A DNA stretch of 39,037 nt from Planctomycetota bacterium (GCA_018242605.1 JAFEBP010000008.1:1-39037), one strand, 5' to 3'. Positions 15,917-25,783 are shown, numbered from the stretch's first letter. Numbers and translations are program-made. Notes: generated by a model not told the origin, from the letters alone.

Positions 15917-18688
15917 TCATTCCAGCGGCTGAATACCGAGCAGGGGCAGCCCGAGCGTCGCCCAGCCGCCTCGACGGACCGAGTCCCAGTGGGTCATCGT
16001 CGCCACGGTCGCCGCGCTGCTTGACAGCACGACCGAGTACCACGTGGAGGGCGCGTGCCCGGAGATTTGCGGCAGATCATCGAGGCGCAGCGACCTTGAG
16101 GAGCGCGTCGGAATGGTGAAGACGCGCTGCTCGAACGAGCCATCGGTGAACACGAAGCGGACAGACACGTCGATCGAGATCGCTTCGCTGGGGTTGTACA
16201 CCCACAGCGTCTGGGTGAACAGGGAGCCGGGCGAACTGGCGAACGCGTCCGCGAAGGTCCAGGTGGTCGCGGACTGACGGGCGGACGATGCGCTCACCGT
16301 GTCGTGGCGTTGGGCATCCCATGAGGTTGCCTGAACGAAGTACCGCGAGGTGGCGGCGATCCGGACGCTCGCCGCGGCGGCGGCGCCGGTATCGAACTGC
16401 GCCGCCGTGAACGTGCGCGTGGTCCGGGGCTGGATCGTGGCGCTCATGGTTGTCGCGGGCGGGCCGTTGTCGAACGCCAGGGTGAAGGTCACGGACGCGG
16501 CCTGATCGTCGGGGTTGCTCACGCGGACCTGCCACTGGGTGCCGAGGTCGATCGCGGGGATGACGACGACGGGTATCTGCCCTGAACCGCGCTGGCCCAG
16601 GGTCGCCAGAGCGGTGTGAGAAGCGGTGTCGTACCGGCTCATCGCGACCACGATGTCGCCGGTGGCGCTTACCGAGGCGGCGTAGGCGGTGTCGCGTGCG
16701 AGCGGTCCGACATCTCGCAGGGAGATACCCCCGCGCCGATACGCCGCGACGGAGCGGACATCTGTGACGCTCGCGCCCTGGTCGGTGTAGAACACGGTGG
16801 TCACGGTGACGTCGGTCGGGAAGGGGTTGTAGAAGAGCACGAAATCGCTGGACGCGGTGGAGAGGTCGGCGAGCCCCCACGAGGAATCCGGCGAACCGGT
16901 GAAGGACTCGCCGATGGAGTATGGGGAGTCGGGATCGCCGCCGAAGGGGTCGTAGTGAGTGAACGAAGCGCCCAGGGGGGCGGAGGACTGCACCTCGATC
17001 GAGTATCCAACGCCGCGGCGCACGAGGCTGGCGGGGCCTTCTGCGATCGTGATACCGCCGCGGGTGGTGGCGCCGAGTGTGCCTTCCGCGAGCACCTGAT
17101 CGCGATCGCCGGATTCGTACCTCGCGACGATCCGGTACGTCGCGGTCTGGTTGCCGGGGTTGACGAGCGGGACGTACTCGCTCACGCCCGCGCTGCTGAA
17201 GCCTTCGGGGTACATGACCCGGGTCCACACGTCGATCGTCGCGGCCTGCTCGCGGCTGGACGCGAACGCGTCTGTGGCGATCACCACGAAGCGGCGCGGC
17301 CCGGTGGTGAGGAAGCCGTCGATCAGGGTCACGGGGATGTTCAGGTCGCCTGCGCCGGAAGCGCTGCCCACGGGCACCAGGACCCGGTTCCCGGGCCCGC
17401 CGCCGGGCGTGCCGAGGTCGGCGTACACGGACACGGCGCCCGTGCCGCCGCGTGTGTAGGTGACTGAACGCGCCGTGAAGTTCACGGTCTGCCCGGGGAT
17501 AATCGGCCCGGCCGGCGCCTGGATGGAGGCGATCGCCGGTCCGGGCGCGCCCACGAGCAGGCGCAGTTCTGAGCCGCCGAGCGCGGCCTGTGTGATCACG
17601 ATGTTGGCGTACGGGTCCGGCGTGAACCTGCCGACGCCGGCGATGACTGGGTCGCCGATGTTGGGCGGCCCCTGGGGCCTTGTCAGCACCGTGGTGCTCG
17701 CCGTTTCGAAGACACCGCCGCCGATTCCCAGGGCCACCTTGGTCGCGAAATCCGGTCCCACGCGGCCGAACACCAGCAGATCGGGGACGCCGTCGGCGTT
17801 GAGGTCCGCCGGCGCGAGCACGGACGAGATGCCGTAGACGAAGCTGTCGGAGGTCATGCGGATGGTGGGGGAGGCGAAGGTTGCGTCGCCCAATCCGTCC
17901 ATGCCGTACACCAGCCCGTATTGCACGCCGATCAGGTCGGCGTGTCCGTCGGCGTTGATGTCGGACATTCGCGTGGCCGTGAAGCCTGAACTTGCCTGGG
18001 GCCTGACGTCGAACGTGCCGGGGGTGGTGCGCAGCAGCACGGAGTTGCCCGGCGCTGTGAACTGGTGCGAGATGACCGCGTCGGCGTCGCCGTCTTGATC
18101 AAGATCGGTCGCGCCCAGGAAGGCGGCGAACGGGGATGTGAGCGTGATGTCGGCGGCGGCGGCGAAGCCGGGGCCGGTGTTTCGCAGCGTCGTGATCGTG
18201 GTGGCGCCCGCGGCGGCGACGAGCAGATCGACGAGCCCGTCGCCGTCGAAGTCGATGGGCTGAAGGGCTGCGGCGGGCGGGATGCCCGAGATGACCTGGC
18301 CCGCGTCGAAGGCTGCGCCGCCGGCGTTTCGGAAGAGCGTGGAGCCATCGGCGAAGAGGTCCTGATCGCCGTCGGAGTCGATATCGACCGCGAGCAGGCC
18401 GCCGGTGCCGGCGCCGTCGGCGTGGGCGTATTCGGCCGCGACGGAGAAGTGTCCGGCGCCGTCGTTGAGCCAGAGGCGGAACGCCGGGTCCGTGCCTTGG
18501 CCGGGCGACGGGGTGGAGGCGATGTCCAGATCTCCATCGCCGTCAAAGTCCGCCCACACGACGAACAGACCGACGCCGGGGGTGGTGATGGATTCCGGGT
18601 ACGCGACGCTGAGGCAGACACGGGGTTCGAGTGTTTGCAGCGCGGGGAGGGTGTATCGGACGGGGTGAAGGGCAAAGGGGCGGAACAT
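15917..18688 (-). CDS. Large secreted FG-GAP/VCBS-type surface protein with LEPR motif
   Basis: This 923-residue protein has an N-terminal LEPRVCLS motif (residues 20-27), a form of the LEPR-XLL motif found near the start of many planctomycete surface proteins. The first third holds at least six Asp-rich words (DFDGDGDLDIA, DIDSDGDQDLFA, DFDGDGLVDLLV, DLDQDGDADAVI, DINADGHADLIG, DLNADGVPDLLV). These fit FG-GAP/integrin-type beta-propeller blades with calcium-binding loops. The rest is a beta-rich region of ~600 residues without a domain that I can name. The start at 18688 is chosen because AGAGG lies seven bases upstream and because it places the motif near the N-terminus; the frame is open 51 bases further. 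The role is probably adhesion or surface binding, by family analogy. Confidence 0.83.
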   Translation of the reverse strand: MFRPFALHPVRYTLPALQTLEPRVCLSVAYPESITTPGVGLFVVWADFDGDGDLDIASTPSPGQGTDPAFRLWLNDGAGHFSVAAEYAHADGAGTGGLLAVDIDSDGDQDLFADGSTLFRNAGGAAFDAGQVISGIPPAAALQPIDFDGDGLVDLLVAAAGATTITTLRNTGPGFAAAADITLTSPFAAFLGATDLDQDGDADAVISHQFTAPGNSVLLRTTPGTFDVRPQASSGFTATRMSDINADGHADLIGVQYGLVYGMDGLGDATFASPTIRMTSDSFVYGISSVLAPADLNADGVPDLLVFGRVGPDFATKVALGIGGGVFETASTTVLTRPQGPPNIGDPVIAGVGRFTPDPYANIVITQAALGGSELRLLVGAPGPAIASIQAPAGPIIPGQTVNFTARSVTYTRGGTGAVSVYADLGTPGGGPGNRVLVPVGSASGAGDLNIPVTLIDGFLTTGPRRFVVIATDAFASSREQAATIDVWTRVMYPEGFSSAGVSEYVPLVNPGNQTATYRIVARYESGDRDQVLAEGTLGATTRGGITIAEGPASLVRRGVGYSIEVQSSAPLGASFTHYDPFGGDPDSPYSIGESFTGSPDSSWGLADLSTASSDFVLFYNPFPTDVTVTTVFYTDQGASVTDVRSVAAYRRGGISLRDVGPLARDTAYAASVSATGDIVVAMSRYDTASHTALATLGQRGSGQIPVVVIPAIDLGTQWQVRVSNPDDQAASVTFTLAFDNGPPATTMSATIQPRTTRTFTAAQFDTGAAAAASVRIAATSRYFVQATSWDAQRHDTVSASSARQSATTWTFADAFASSPGSLFTQTLWVYNPSEAISIDVSVRFVFTDGSFEQRVFTIPTRSSRSLRLDDLPQISGHAPSTWYSVVLSSSAATVATMTHWDSVRRGGWATLGLPLLGIQPLE

Positions 18689-18916
18689 CGACGCACCTCT
18701 TTGAAATCGCGGCGTCGCATACTTCACCGATACAGACACGCCGCGTGACTCGGGTCATGGAGTACGCGGAATCATAGGTGATCCATGCCGATCCTGGTGC
18801 CCTGGATGTCGATGATCTCGAACAGCCGGCCTCGCCATTGAAGAGCCTTGTCCCGCCACGGTGCTCATGTCGGGCAGGTGCGGCGGCGCGTGCGGGTCAT
18901 GATGGCCGCGTGGAAC

Positions 18917-19729
18917 TCACGGGGCGGTGGGCTGCTTCGCGTCGGGGGCGGGCGGGGCGATTTCAAAGGACAACGAGCCCCACACGCTTTGGTACCGGGC
19001 CTTGACGTCCTTGGGCGCGTCGTGCATTTCGAGCGTTTCCACGATCCACACGCCGGGCTCGTCGGGGGTGAAGGACACGGCGCCCGACTCGTTGGTGCGA
19101 GCATCGACGCGCTTGTGGCCCTGGTGGTGCAGGCTGACACGCTGGTTTGACGCGGGGGCGCCCTTCCAGAGGATCTTGAACTTCATTTCGTCGCCCGGCT
19201 TGGCCGGGGCGGGGTCGGTGAGCGGGACGACTTCAAGATCGAGGCCCACGACGCGGTCGAAGCCCGGGCCGGGTTTGCCGCCGACGTTGACGAGGGCCTT
19301 GACGCTGCGGGAGTAGGCTTCGCGCACGGCACCGTCGGGGGCGTTCTTGCGGGCTTCCACGATGGTGGTGAGGCCTTCGTCCTTGACGTACTGATCGAAC
19401 TTGGCTTTCTCCAGTTCGATGAAAGCGTTGGTGCTGCGGTAGGTGAGGATGACGGGGCCCTCTTGCGCGAAGCGGTCGGCGGCGGCGGGGGCGCGGCCGT
19501 CGAACCCGATCAGCTCGTGATCGCCGGAGGCGGAGTAGGCCTTGAACTCGACGATCCGCTGGTTGTCGCGGGCCTTGGCCTCGCCGGGGGGCGCCTCGCC
19601 GACGCGCAGGTCGATCTTGACCAGATCGTTCTTCGCCGGGCGGAACTTGTCGGGCTGGATCCAGAAGATGTGCGCGGCGGCGCTCGAAGCGAGGACCAGC
19701 ATGGAGGCGAGTGTGACGAGCTTTTTCAT
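18917..19729 (-). CDS. DUF4198-like periplasmic protein
   Basis: This 270-residue protein has a clear signal peptide (MKKLVTLASMLVLASSAAA) followed directly by HIFWIQPDKFRPAKND, which resembles the aHxfWlxP opening of DUF4198 proteins (linked to metal uptake in some bacteria). The C-terminal part (FKILWKGAPASNQRVSLHHQGHKRVDARTNESGAVSFTPDEPGVWIVETLEMHD) looks like a carboxypeptidase-regulatory-type beta-sandwich. Several His residues could bind a metal, but that is inference. The frame is open for 65 codons upstream of the start; ATG 19729 is chosen because it begins the signal peptide and has GGAG eight bases before it. It lies 74 bases downstream of the DUF4331 gene on the same strand, probably one operon. 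Confidence 0.75.
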   Translation of the reverse strand: MKKLVTLASMLVLASSAAAHIFWIQPDKFRPAKNDLVKIDLRVGEAPPGEAKARDNQRIVEFKAYSASGDHELIGFDGRAPAAADRFAQEGPVILTYRSTNAFIELEKAKFDQYVKDEGLTTIVEARKNAPDGAVREAYSRSVKALVNVGGKPGPGFDRVVGLDLEVVPLTDPAPAKPGDEMKFKILWKGAPASNQRVSLHHQGHKRVDARTNESGAVSFTPDEPGVWIVETLEMHDAPKDVKARYQSVWGSLSFEIAPPAPDAKQPTAP

Positions 19730-19752
19730 GGGCCAAACTCCGTCGGGAATGC

Positions 19753-19779
19753 CGCCCGCGGCGGTGATCGCCGCGGGCG
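19753..19779. promoter_or_regulatory. Perfect 11-bp inverted repeat between DUF4331 and DUF4198-like genes
   Basis: CGCCCGCGGCG at 19753-19763 pairs with CGCCGCGGGCG at 19769-19779 around the loop GTGAT. It sits between the stop at 19804 and the next start at 19729. No T-run follows on the minus strand, so it is more likely an mRNA stability or processing hairpin than an efficient terminator. Confidence 0.55.
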
Positions 19780-19803
19780 ACTCGGGTGCGTTGGGGGATG
19801 AGA

Positions 19804-21270
19804 TTATCCGCCCGTGTTGGGTGACGCCGAGACGGGCGTCCTGAGGTACGGGAACGAATCGTCGAAGAACGAGTCGTTGCACAGCGCGCCGTCGGTGTAC
19901 GGCAGGGCGCCGCTGGGGGCGCACCCTCCGGTCTGGCCGGCGTCGGGGATGGCGGCGCCCATCACGGCCCGCAGGGCGATGTCGACCACGTCGTCGCCGG
20001 GGCGGCGACCGTTGGGGAAGCCCTGGAGATCGCCGCCGAGGACGCCCAGGCGATTCTGCATGCCCTTGGGCTTGACGGGGATCGCGACGGTGTCGGTGTT
20101 GAGGCGGAGCATCTCGGCGGGCCGGACGTTGGCGGGCTTGTTGAGGCCGTCGAGCCCGGTCAGGAAGATGGCGACCAGGTCGTTGCGGGGCAGGCAGGGG
20201 GGCGTGACGCCGAAGAGGATCTTGAGGATCTCGGGGAGCGTGGGGTTGGTGACGTAGGTGAGGAACTGGGCGTCGTCCTTGGGCAGGCTGCCGTTGAACT
20301 TGTTCTTGTCGCGCACGCCGATCACGAGCTCGTTGACGAGCGGCATGCCCAGGCGCGAGACCTGGACGGCCGGGCCGGTGCCGAAGGCGGGCGTATCGAA
20401 CGACGGCACGCGGCGCAGGGCGCGCGACTGCGGGAGGCTGGCGGTGGTCCAGCCGCCGATGACCTTTTCGGTTCCCTTGCGCAGGTAGGAGGCGGGCACT
20501 TCGATGATGATGGACGTGACGTTGTCGTCGGCGAGGGTGTCGGCCTTGGCGTCGGGAGCGCCCACGGGGTTCAGGTTGACCAGGTCGAAGGCTTCGCCCA
20601 GGTTCACGATGAAAGGGTCCTTGCGCTGGCCGACGAAGACGCGGCCGGTGAGGTCGGAGCCGGGCAGGGTGAACGTGGAGATGTGGTTACGGGCGTAGGC
20701 CTCGTAATCACCGAAGGTCTTGTTGCCCACGTGGTCGGCGGGCTTGCGGAACGACAGGGAGTTGGTGGACGGGTCGCGTGCGAGGGCGCTGCGCTTGCGG
20801 CCGCGGGAGTCCTCGTAGGAGACGCTGACGTTGTAGGACTCGGTGATGTTGAGCGCGCCGGTCGCGGAGGCGGCGGGGCCGATCATTCCCAGGTTGTAGA
20901 GCGCGACGGGCACGGTGGCGTTGCCGACGGGGATGGACAGGTCCTTGCTGACGTTGTTGAACCGGAACGAGAAGACCACGTCGGGCCGGGCATCGCCGTC
21001 GTTATCGATGTTGATCTCGTAGACGGCGTCGGGGTCCATCTGGAAGAAGTTGGGGCCGCCGTAGGGCGTCTGGAATGGCTGGTAGTTCGCCACGATCGTG
21101 ACGTAGCCGTCGCGTCCTGATTCATAGCTGTTGAACATATAGAAATCGGTGGCGTCGACCTTGGGCATCGAGGTGATGCCCGGGGCTTCGCGGTGGCTGG
21201 AGGCCGTCGCGAGGGTGCAGCAGGCCGCCGTGACCAGTGCCGCCACACTCCCCATCCGTTGCTGTTTCAT
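19804..21270 (-). CDS. DUF4331 domain protein, exported
   Basis: The 488-residue protein opens with a signal peptide (residues 1-23) and then SSHREAPGITSMPKVDATDFYMFNSYE, the hallmark start of DUF4331 proteins. Further family-like words are INIDNDGDARPDVVFSFRFNN (near 83) and LFGVTPPCLPRNDLVAIFLTGLDGLNKP. The fold and function of the family are not established as far as I know. GGAG lies six bases before ATG 21270. The stretch to the kinase gene (21271-21490) holds no gene I can support; it contains one short GGGCCC inverted repeat around position 21318. The gene is followed by the DUF4198-like gene 74 bases on. Confidence 0.88.
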   Translation of the reverse strand: MKQQRMGSVAALVTAACCTLATASSHREAPGITSMPKVDATDFYMFNSYESGRDGYVTIVANYQPFQTPYGGPNFFQMDPDAVYEINIDNDGDARPDVVFSFRFNNVSKDLSIPVGNATVPVALYNLGMIGPAASATGALNITESYNVSVSYEDSRGRKRSALARDPSTNSLSFRKPADHVGNKTFGDYEAYARNHISTFTLPGSDLTGRVFVGQRKDPFIVNLGEAFDLVNLNPVGAPDAKADTLADDNVTSIIIEVPASYLRKGTEKVIGGWTTASLPQSRALRRVPSFDTPAFGTGPAVQVSRLGMPLVNELVIGVRDKNKFNGSLPKDDAQFLTYVTNPTLPEILKILFGVTPPCLPRNDLVAIFLTGLDGLNKPANVRPAEMLRLNTDTVAIPVKPKGMQNRLGVLGGDLQGFPNGRRPGDDVVDIALRAVMGAAIPDAGQTGGCAPSGALPYTDGALCNDSFFDDSFPYLRTPVSASPNTGG

Positions 21271-21490
21271 GCGTTGCTCCTGTGGTGAGAATCCGGTGCA
21301 AGGCGATAGCGCGGGGCCCTGCGGGCCCTTGGCGCCACCGCCTCGGTTGTGCGTTACCCCGCTTCGACGCTGAACAGCGACGCCGGGGACACACCTCTTT
21401 CGCGGTGGCGCTGGCCGGGGATTTTGCTTTTTGGATTCGGCGCGCGGGCGGCCCGCTGGGATGCCGATGGGTTGCCGGTTGAGTTGGGTG

Positions 21491-24316
21491 CTACTTGGCG
21501 GCGGGGGCCGGGGCCTTGAGGGTCTCGATCTGTGCGGCGATTTCCGCCGCGTCGGCGTCCTTGTGCTGGCCTTCGAGCGACATCTTGAGCGCGGTCAGCA
21601 CGGTGATGCGGACGACCGGGGGCTGGGCCTTGGTGAGTTCCGCGGCTTCGCGCGCGAGGGGTTCGGCTTCGGCGTGGCGGCCGCGGGCGATGAGGAAGGA
21701 TGCGTACGGCCGCAGGTTGAGACCGTTGAGCGGGTTGCCGGGGCGCACCTTTTTGTCAAACTCGATGGATTCCTTGAAGGTCTTTTCGGCCTCCTCGAAC
21801 TCTCCGCACTCTTCGAGGCAGTTGGCCAGGTTGTTGAGCAGCGTGCCGAAATCCGAACGCACGACGCCCTGCTGACGCCGCAGTTCCACGGCGCGCCGCT
21901 GCAGGGGGAGCGATTCCTTGGGTTTGCCCTGTTTCTGGATCACGCCCGCGAGGTTGCTCAGCGTGCCCGAGAGGTTCGGGTCGTTGAGTTTCTCGCGCAG
22001 ATCCACGGACTCGCGCAGCGCGGCTTCCGCGCCGGGGTAGTCCTTCATCCGCGATCGCACGACGCCCAAGCGCCACAGGGCGCCGCCGAGTTCGGTGCTG
22101 CCGGGGGCGTTTTCGCGCAGCGCGGCGATGGCGTCGACGACGGCCTTTTCGGCGCCCTTGAAGTCCCCCAGGTCCTGGCGGACCGAGGAGACGAGTGTCA
22201 ATGCGTGCGCGGTCTTGCGGTGCTTGGGCCCGTAGAGCGTGGCGTAGGAATCGGCGACCTGCTCGAGCAGGGGGGCGGCCTCGGCGGACTTCTGCTCCGC
22301 CTTGAGGTACCAGCCGAGATCCTGCTTGGCCTGGAGGGTCGCGGTGTGATTGGGGCCGTGGAGCTTGTCGGTCACTTCGTAGAACTGGCGGGCCATGGCG
22401 AGGCCCTCGGCCGATGCCGTGGGACCGCCGATGCGCTGCAGAATCTCCGAGAGTTGGCCGGCGGCGACGGCGATGTCCTCGTCGCTCTTGATGCGGGTGG
22501 CGAGTTCGTAGGACTGGCGGGCGAAGCGTTCGCCCTCGGTTACTTTCTCAAGCGAGACGTTCGCGGAGCAGAGCACGATGAGCACGCGGGCGAGCTCGAG
22601 TTCGTCGGGCTTCTCCAGCCCCTGCAGAATCTCCAGCGCGCGCGTCGCGTGGGTCACGGAATCAGCCCATTCGTGGCGATCCTGGCAGATGCTGGCGAGC
22701 AGGTGCTCGGCCTTGGCGGCTTCCAGGCTCTGGGGGCCGCGGACCTGGCCGGTCAGTTCCAACACCCGCTTGGCGTGGGCTTCGGCCTTGTTGGCGTCGC
22801 CGATGGCGCGGTATGTGCGGGCGATGGCGTCCTCGACGGTCAGGTGGATCTCTGGCTCGTCCTTGAGGTCTTCATCGACGCCCGCGGCGGACTGGTCGAG
22901 CAGTTCCTTCACTGTCACGTCGCGGCCGGCGGTCTTGTCGGGGTCGGCGCCGGTGAGCATGTTGACGAGGAACTCGACGGACTTGGTGGCCTTGCGGGCT
23001 TCCTGCTTGGCCAGGATCTCGCGATCTTCGGCGAGCTTTTGGGCATCCTTGGCCTGGAGGAGGCCGATCGTGGTGCCCACGACGCCCGCGGCGAGGGCGA
23101 GGATGACCGCGGCGATGCCGATGACGAGGGCCTTGTTCCGGCGTGCGAACTTTCGGAGCTGATAGGTGGTGGTCGCCGGGCGGGCGACGATGGGCATGTC
23201 GGTGAGGTGGCGGCGCACATCGGCGGCGAGGTCGCCGGCGGATTGGTAGCGGCGTGCGGGGTCCTTTTCGAGGGCCTTGAGGACGATGGTTTCGGGGTCA
23301 CCCCGCAGGCTGCGGGCGTGGGTGGCGGGGAGGGTGGGGTCGTTGTCGCAGATGATCCGTGCGGCTTCACCGATGGCCTTGCCGCGTACGGCGTAGGGGA
23401 GTTGGCCGGTGAGCATTTCGTACAGGATCACGCCGAGGGCGTAGACATCGCTGCGTTCGTCGACGCCGTGGCCGTCGCCGCGGACCTGCTCGGGGCTCAT
23501 GTAGGCCAGGGTGCCCACGATCTGGCCGGAGTTGGTGAGGACGGTGGTGGCGGCGTCGCGGTCGGCGAGTCGGGCGATGCCGAAGTCGAGGATCTTGGGG
23601 GAGAGGCCGAGGGCGGAGTGTGTTTTGGGGGGTGCGTCCGCGGCGGTGGTGGAGGTTTGCTCGACGGTTTCGACGAGGACGTTGCCGGGCTTGAGGTCGC
23701 GGTGGATCACGCCGCGTTGGTGGGCGTGCTGGACGCCGTCGCAGACCTGGGCGAAGAGTTCGAGCTTGGCGCGCACGGAGAGGCCCGCGGCGGCTTCGAG
23801 CAGCGGGCGACCGTTCACGAGTTCCATCGCGAAGAACGGGGTCTCGCGGCCGGCGGGGTCGGGGGCGGTGCCGGCCTCGAAGATCTGCGCGATGGCGGGG
23901 TGCTTGAGGCGGCCGAGGGCTTCGGCTTCGTGGCGGAAACGTTTGAACAGCTCGGTGGTCGCGAACGGGGTGCGGATGACCTTGAGGGCGACGGTGCGGC
24001 GGGGCTGTTCCTGGCGGGCGCGGTACACCATGCCCATGCCGCCCGCGCCCAGGATGTCGATGATCTGGTAGCGGCCGAACTGCTTGCCCAGCAGGGGATC
24101 GTCGCCGGATTCCATTTCGGCCAGCGTGACGGATTCCGCAGCGGGCTTGTTCATGAAGTCCGTGTCCGAATCGTGCAGCGCGAGCAGGCGCTGCACCGCC
24201 GACCGAACGCCTGCATCCCTGCAGTTGCCGTCGAGGTACGCGGCGCGCTCAACGCCCGAGAGTTCGCTGGCGGCGTCGAAGTGACGGCGCACCTCGCCGA
24301 GTTGATCCGAGTTCAT
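21491..24316 (-). CDS. Membrane Ser/Thr protein kinase with C-terminal TPR region
   Basis: This 941-residue kinase starts with the helical N-terminal region shared by two of the other kinases (VRRHFDAASELSGVERAAYLDGNC). The kinase domain follows with GAGGMGMV, Lys112, HRDLKPGN (Asp207), DFG Asp244 and GTLAYMSPEQ. An insert of ~25 residues rich in Thr/Ala/Pro lies between the catalytic loop and DFG. A membrane segment sits at about 397-418 (LVIGIAAVILALAAGVVGTTIG), then a TPR-rich tail. The start at 24316 fits the N-terminal region; the longer frame to 24379 overlaps the sigma factor gene and adds no recognisable sequence. It lies 29 bases downstream of the ECF gene, so the two form one operon. 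All catalytic residues are canonical. Confidence 0.92.
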   Translation of the reverse strand: MNSDQLGEVRRHFDAASELSGVERAAYLDGNCRDAGVRSAVQRLLALHDSDTDFMNKPAAESVTLAEMESGDDPLLGKQFGRYQIIDILGAGGMGMVYRARQEQPRRTVALKVIRTPFATTELFKRFRHEAEALGRLKHPAIAQIFEAGTAPDPAGRETPFFAMELVNGRPLLEAAAGLSVRAKLELFAQVCDGVQHAHQRGVIHRDLKPGNVLVETVEQTSTTAADAPPKTHSALGLSPKILDFGIARLADRDAATTVLTNSGQIVGTLAYMSPEQVRGDGHGVDERSDVYALGVILYEMLTGQLPYAVRGKAIGEAARIICDNDPTLPATHARSLRGDPETIVLKALEKDPARRYQSAGDLAADVRRHLTDMPIVARPATTTYQLRKFARRNKALVIGIAAVILALAAGVVGTTIGLLQAKDAQKLAEDREILAKQEARKATKSVEFLVNMLTGADPDKTAGRDVTVKELLDQSAAGVDEDLKDEPEIHLTVEDAIARTYRAIGDANKAEAHAKRVLELTGQVRGPQSLEAAKAEHLLASICQDRHEWADSVTHATRALEILQGLEKPDELELARVLIVLCSANVSLEKVTEGERFARQSYELATRIKSDEDIAVAAGQLSEILQRIGGPTASAEGLAMARQFYEVTDKLHGPNHTATLQAKQDLGWYLKAEQKSAEAAPLLEQVADSYATLYGPKHRKTAHALTLVSSVRQDLGDFKGAEKAVVDAIAALRENAPGSTELGGALWRLGVVRSRMKDYPGAEAALRESVDLREKLNDPNLSGTLSNLAGVIQKQGKPKESLPLQRRAVELRRQQGVVRSDFGTLLNNLANCLEECGEFEEAEKTFKESIEFDKKVRPGNPLNGLNLRPYASFLIARGRHAEAEPLAREAAELTKAQPPVVRITVLTALKMSLEGQHKDADAAEIAAQIETLKAPAPAAK

Positions 24317-24345
24317 GAGGTCCCCCGCGTTTTCCGACGGCTGGC

Positions 24346-24903
24346 TCAACGCGACTGCTCCATCTGTTCGCGCAGCCATACGCGGGCGAAGTTCCAGTCG
24401 CGCTTCACGGTCCGTTCACCCACGTGCATGATCTCGGCGGTCTGCTCGACGCTGAGGCCGGCGAAGAAGCGCAGGTGCACGACCTCGGCGAGGCGGCGAT
24501 CGAACGCCGCGAGCTTGGTGAGGGCGGCGTCGAGCGCGAGCAGGTCGATGGAGTCGATGTCCTGCCCGCTCTCGAGTTCGGTGACGGGCCGGTTGGCGTC
24601 GGCGGCCTTGCGGGTGCGCTTTCGGCGGGCCCGTTCGATCAGGATGCGGCGCATGGCCACGGCGGCGGCGGCGAAGAAGTGGCCTTTGTTCTGCCACTTG
24701 GCGTCTTTTTCGTTGGCGAGGCGCAGGTAGGCTTCGTGGACCAGGCCGGTGGGCTGGAGGGTCTGGCCGGCGGGCTCGTGCGCGAGCCGCGCCCGCGCCA
24801 GGCGCCGCAACTCGTCGTAGACCAGGGGGAGGATCCGGTCCGCGTCGGAGGAATCCTTCATCTCTGGATACGAGGGGCCGGAGTTGTCGCCATGAGCAGT
24901 CAT
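24346..24903 (-). CDS. ECF-type RNA polymerase sigma factor (kinase-linked)
   Basis: The 185-residue protein has sigma region 2 (PLVYDELRRLARARLAHEPAGQTLQPTGLVHEAYLRLA, about 26-63), a basic stretch (RRILIERARRKRTRKA), and region 4 (EVVHLRFFAGLSVEQTAEIMHVGERTVKRDWNFARVWL). It should direct RNA polymerase to a dedicated promoter set. Its partner is the kinase 29 bases downstream; a kinase may act on the factor or on its regulator, as proposed for planctomycete ECF groups linked to Ser/Thr kinases. No anti-sigma gene is seen. The gap to mgsA (24904-25045) is 142 bases, with TATCAT at about 25010 as a possible -10 on the minus strand, weak. Confidence 0.93.
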   Translation of the reverse strand: MTAHGDNSGPSYPEMKDSSDADRILPLVYDELRRLARARLAHEPAGQTLQPTGLVHEAYLRLANEKDAKWQNKGHFFAAAAVAMRRILIERARRKRTRKAADANRPVTELESGQDIDSIDLLALDAALTKLAAFDRRLAEVVHLRFFAGLSVEQTAEIMHVGERTVKRDWNFARVWLREQMEQSR

Positions 24904-25045
24904 GCGCGGCGCCGAAATACACAGAAAACGGGGCGTGCGGACGCGCCATTCTCGAAGCGATCGGAATCAGAAAAGACACTCTACTCGAACAACCGCTGAA
25001 TGATACCACGAGGGGCGGCCGCGCCCGGCACGCATTGGTCGGTCG

Positions 25046-25549
25046 TCACACCGTCGGCGATTCCTTGTCGATCCAGGACCGCAGGGGGTCCACGTCCGTG
25101 TGCTCGCCGTAGTCCGGCACTCGCCGCACGTATTCGCTCTTCATCTGCAGGGAGTTGACCATGAAGTCCGCGCTCGCCCGGTTGCAGGCCACGGGGATGT
25201 TCCAGACCACCGCCATGCGGAGCAGGGACTTGACGTCGGGGTCGTGGGGCATGGGGGCGATGGGGTCCCAGAAGAAGACCAGGAAATCGATCTGGCCCTC
25301 GGCGATCTTGGCGCCGATCTGCTGATCGCCGCCCAGGGGGCCGCTGTGCACGCGGTGCACCTTGATGCCCAGTTCGGCTTCCATGATGCGGCCGGTGGTG
25401 CCGGTTGCGTACACCTCGTGGGCGGCGAGAACGCCGCGGTTCCAGAGGGCCCACTCGATGAGGTCCTGCTTCTTGTTGTCGTGCGCCACCAGCGCGATGC
25501 GCTTGCGCGGGGGCATCTTCAACTCAATGTACGAGCTCTTGTTCGCCAT
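25046..25549 (-). CDS. mgsA: Methylglyoxal synthase
   Basis: MgsA converts dihydroxyacetone phosphate to methylglyoxal and phosphate, a bypass that relieves phosphosugar stress in the cytoplasm. The 167-residue protein carries the family residues: His23 (AHDNKK), Asp75 (SGPLGGDQQ), Asp95 (FFWDP), His102 and Asp105 (MPHDPD). These correspond to His19, Asp71, Asp91, His98 and Asp101 of the E. coli enzyme with a constant offset of four. The start at 25549 has GGAGG four bases upstream; the frame extends to 25597 without other support. It is transcribed away from the zinc-ribbon gene, and the divergent gap (25550-25744 or a little longer) is the likely promoter region. Confidence 0.95.
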   Translation of the reverse strand: MANKSSYIELKMPPRKRIALVAHDNKKQDLIEWALWNRGVLAAHEVYATGTTGRIMEAELGIKVHRVHSGPLGGDQQIGAKIAEGQIDFLVFFWDPIAPMPHDPDVKSLLRMAVVWNIPVACNRASADFMVNSLQMKSEYVRRVPDYGEHTDVDPLRSWIDKESPTV

Positions 25550-25783
25550 ACAGCCTCCCACTGGTCTTGAATTCCTGGGTGAAGAGTATGGCCCCATGGA
25601 GGGGCACTCCCAGGGGAATCGAGGGGCAATAACGTGGGAGGAGTGGGGAACCGGGACTTGGGAATCGAGGGGAGGTGCCGCGGGGGGTGTGCGGGTTCGA
25701 TGAAGGCCGGGTGCGAGGGTCGAGTTTGACGAGGTGACACGGTTGTGTGCCCGCCGGCGCGGCGGCTTATCGCTCTTATATTG

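Noticed and set aside
21431..24730. 1099-codon open frame on the plus strand opposite the kinase and ECF gene
   Set aside because: It is a Gly/Val/Glu/Ala-rich shadow of the antisense kinase and sigma factor genes, whose motifs are unambiguous.
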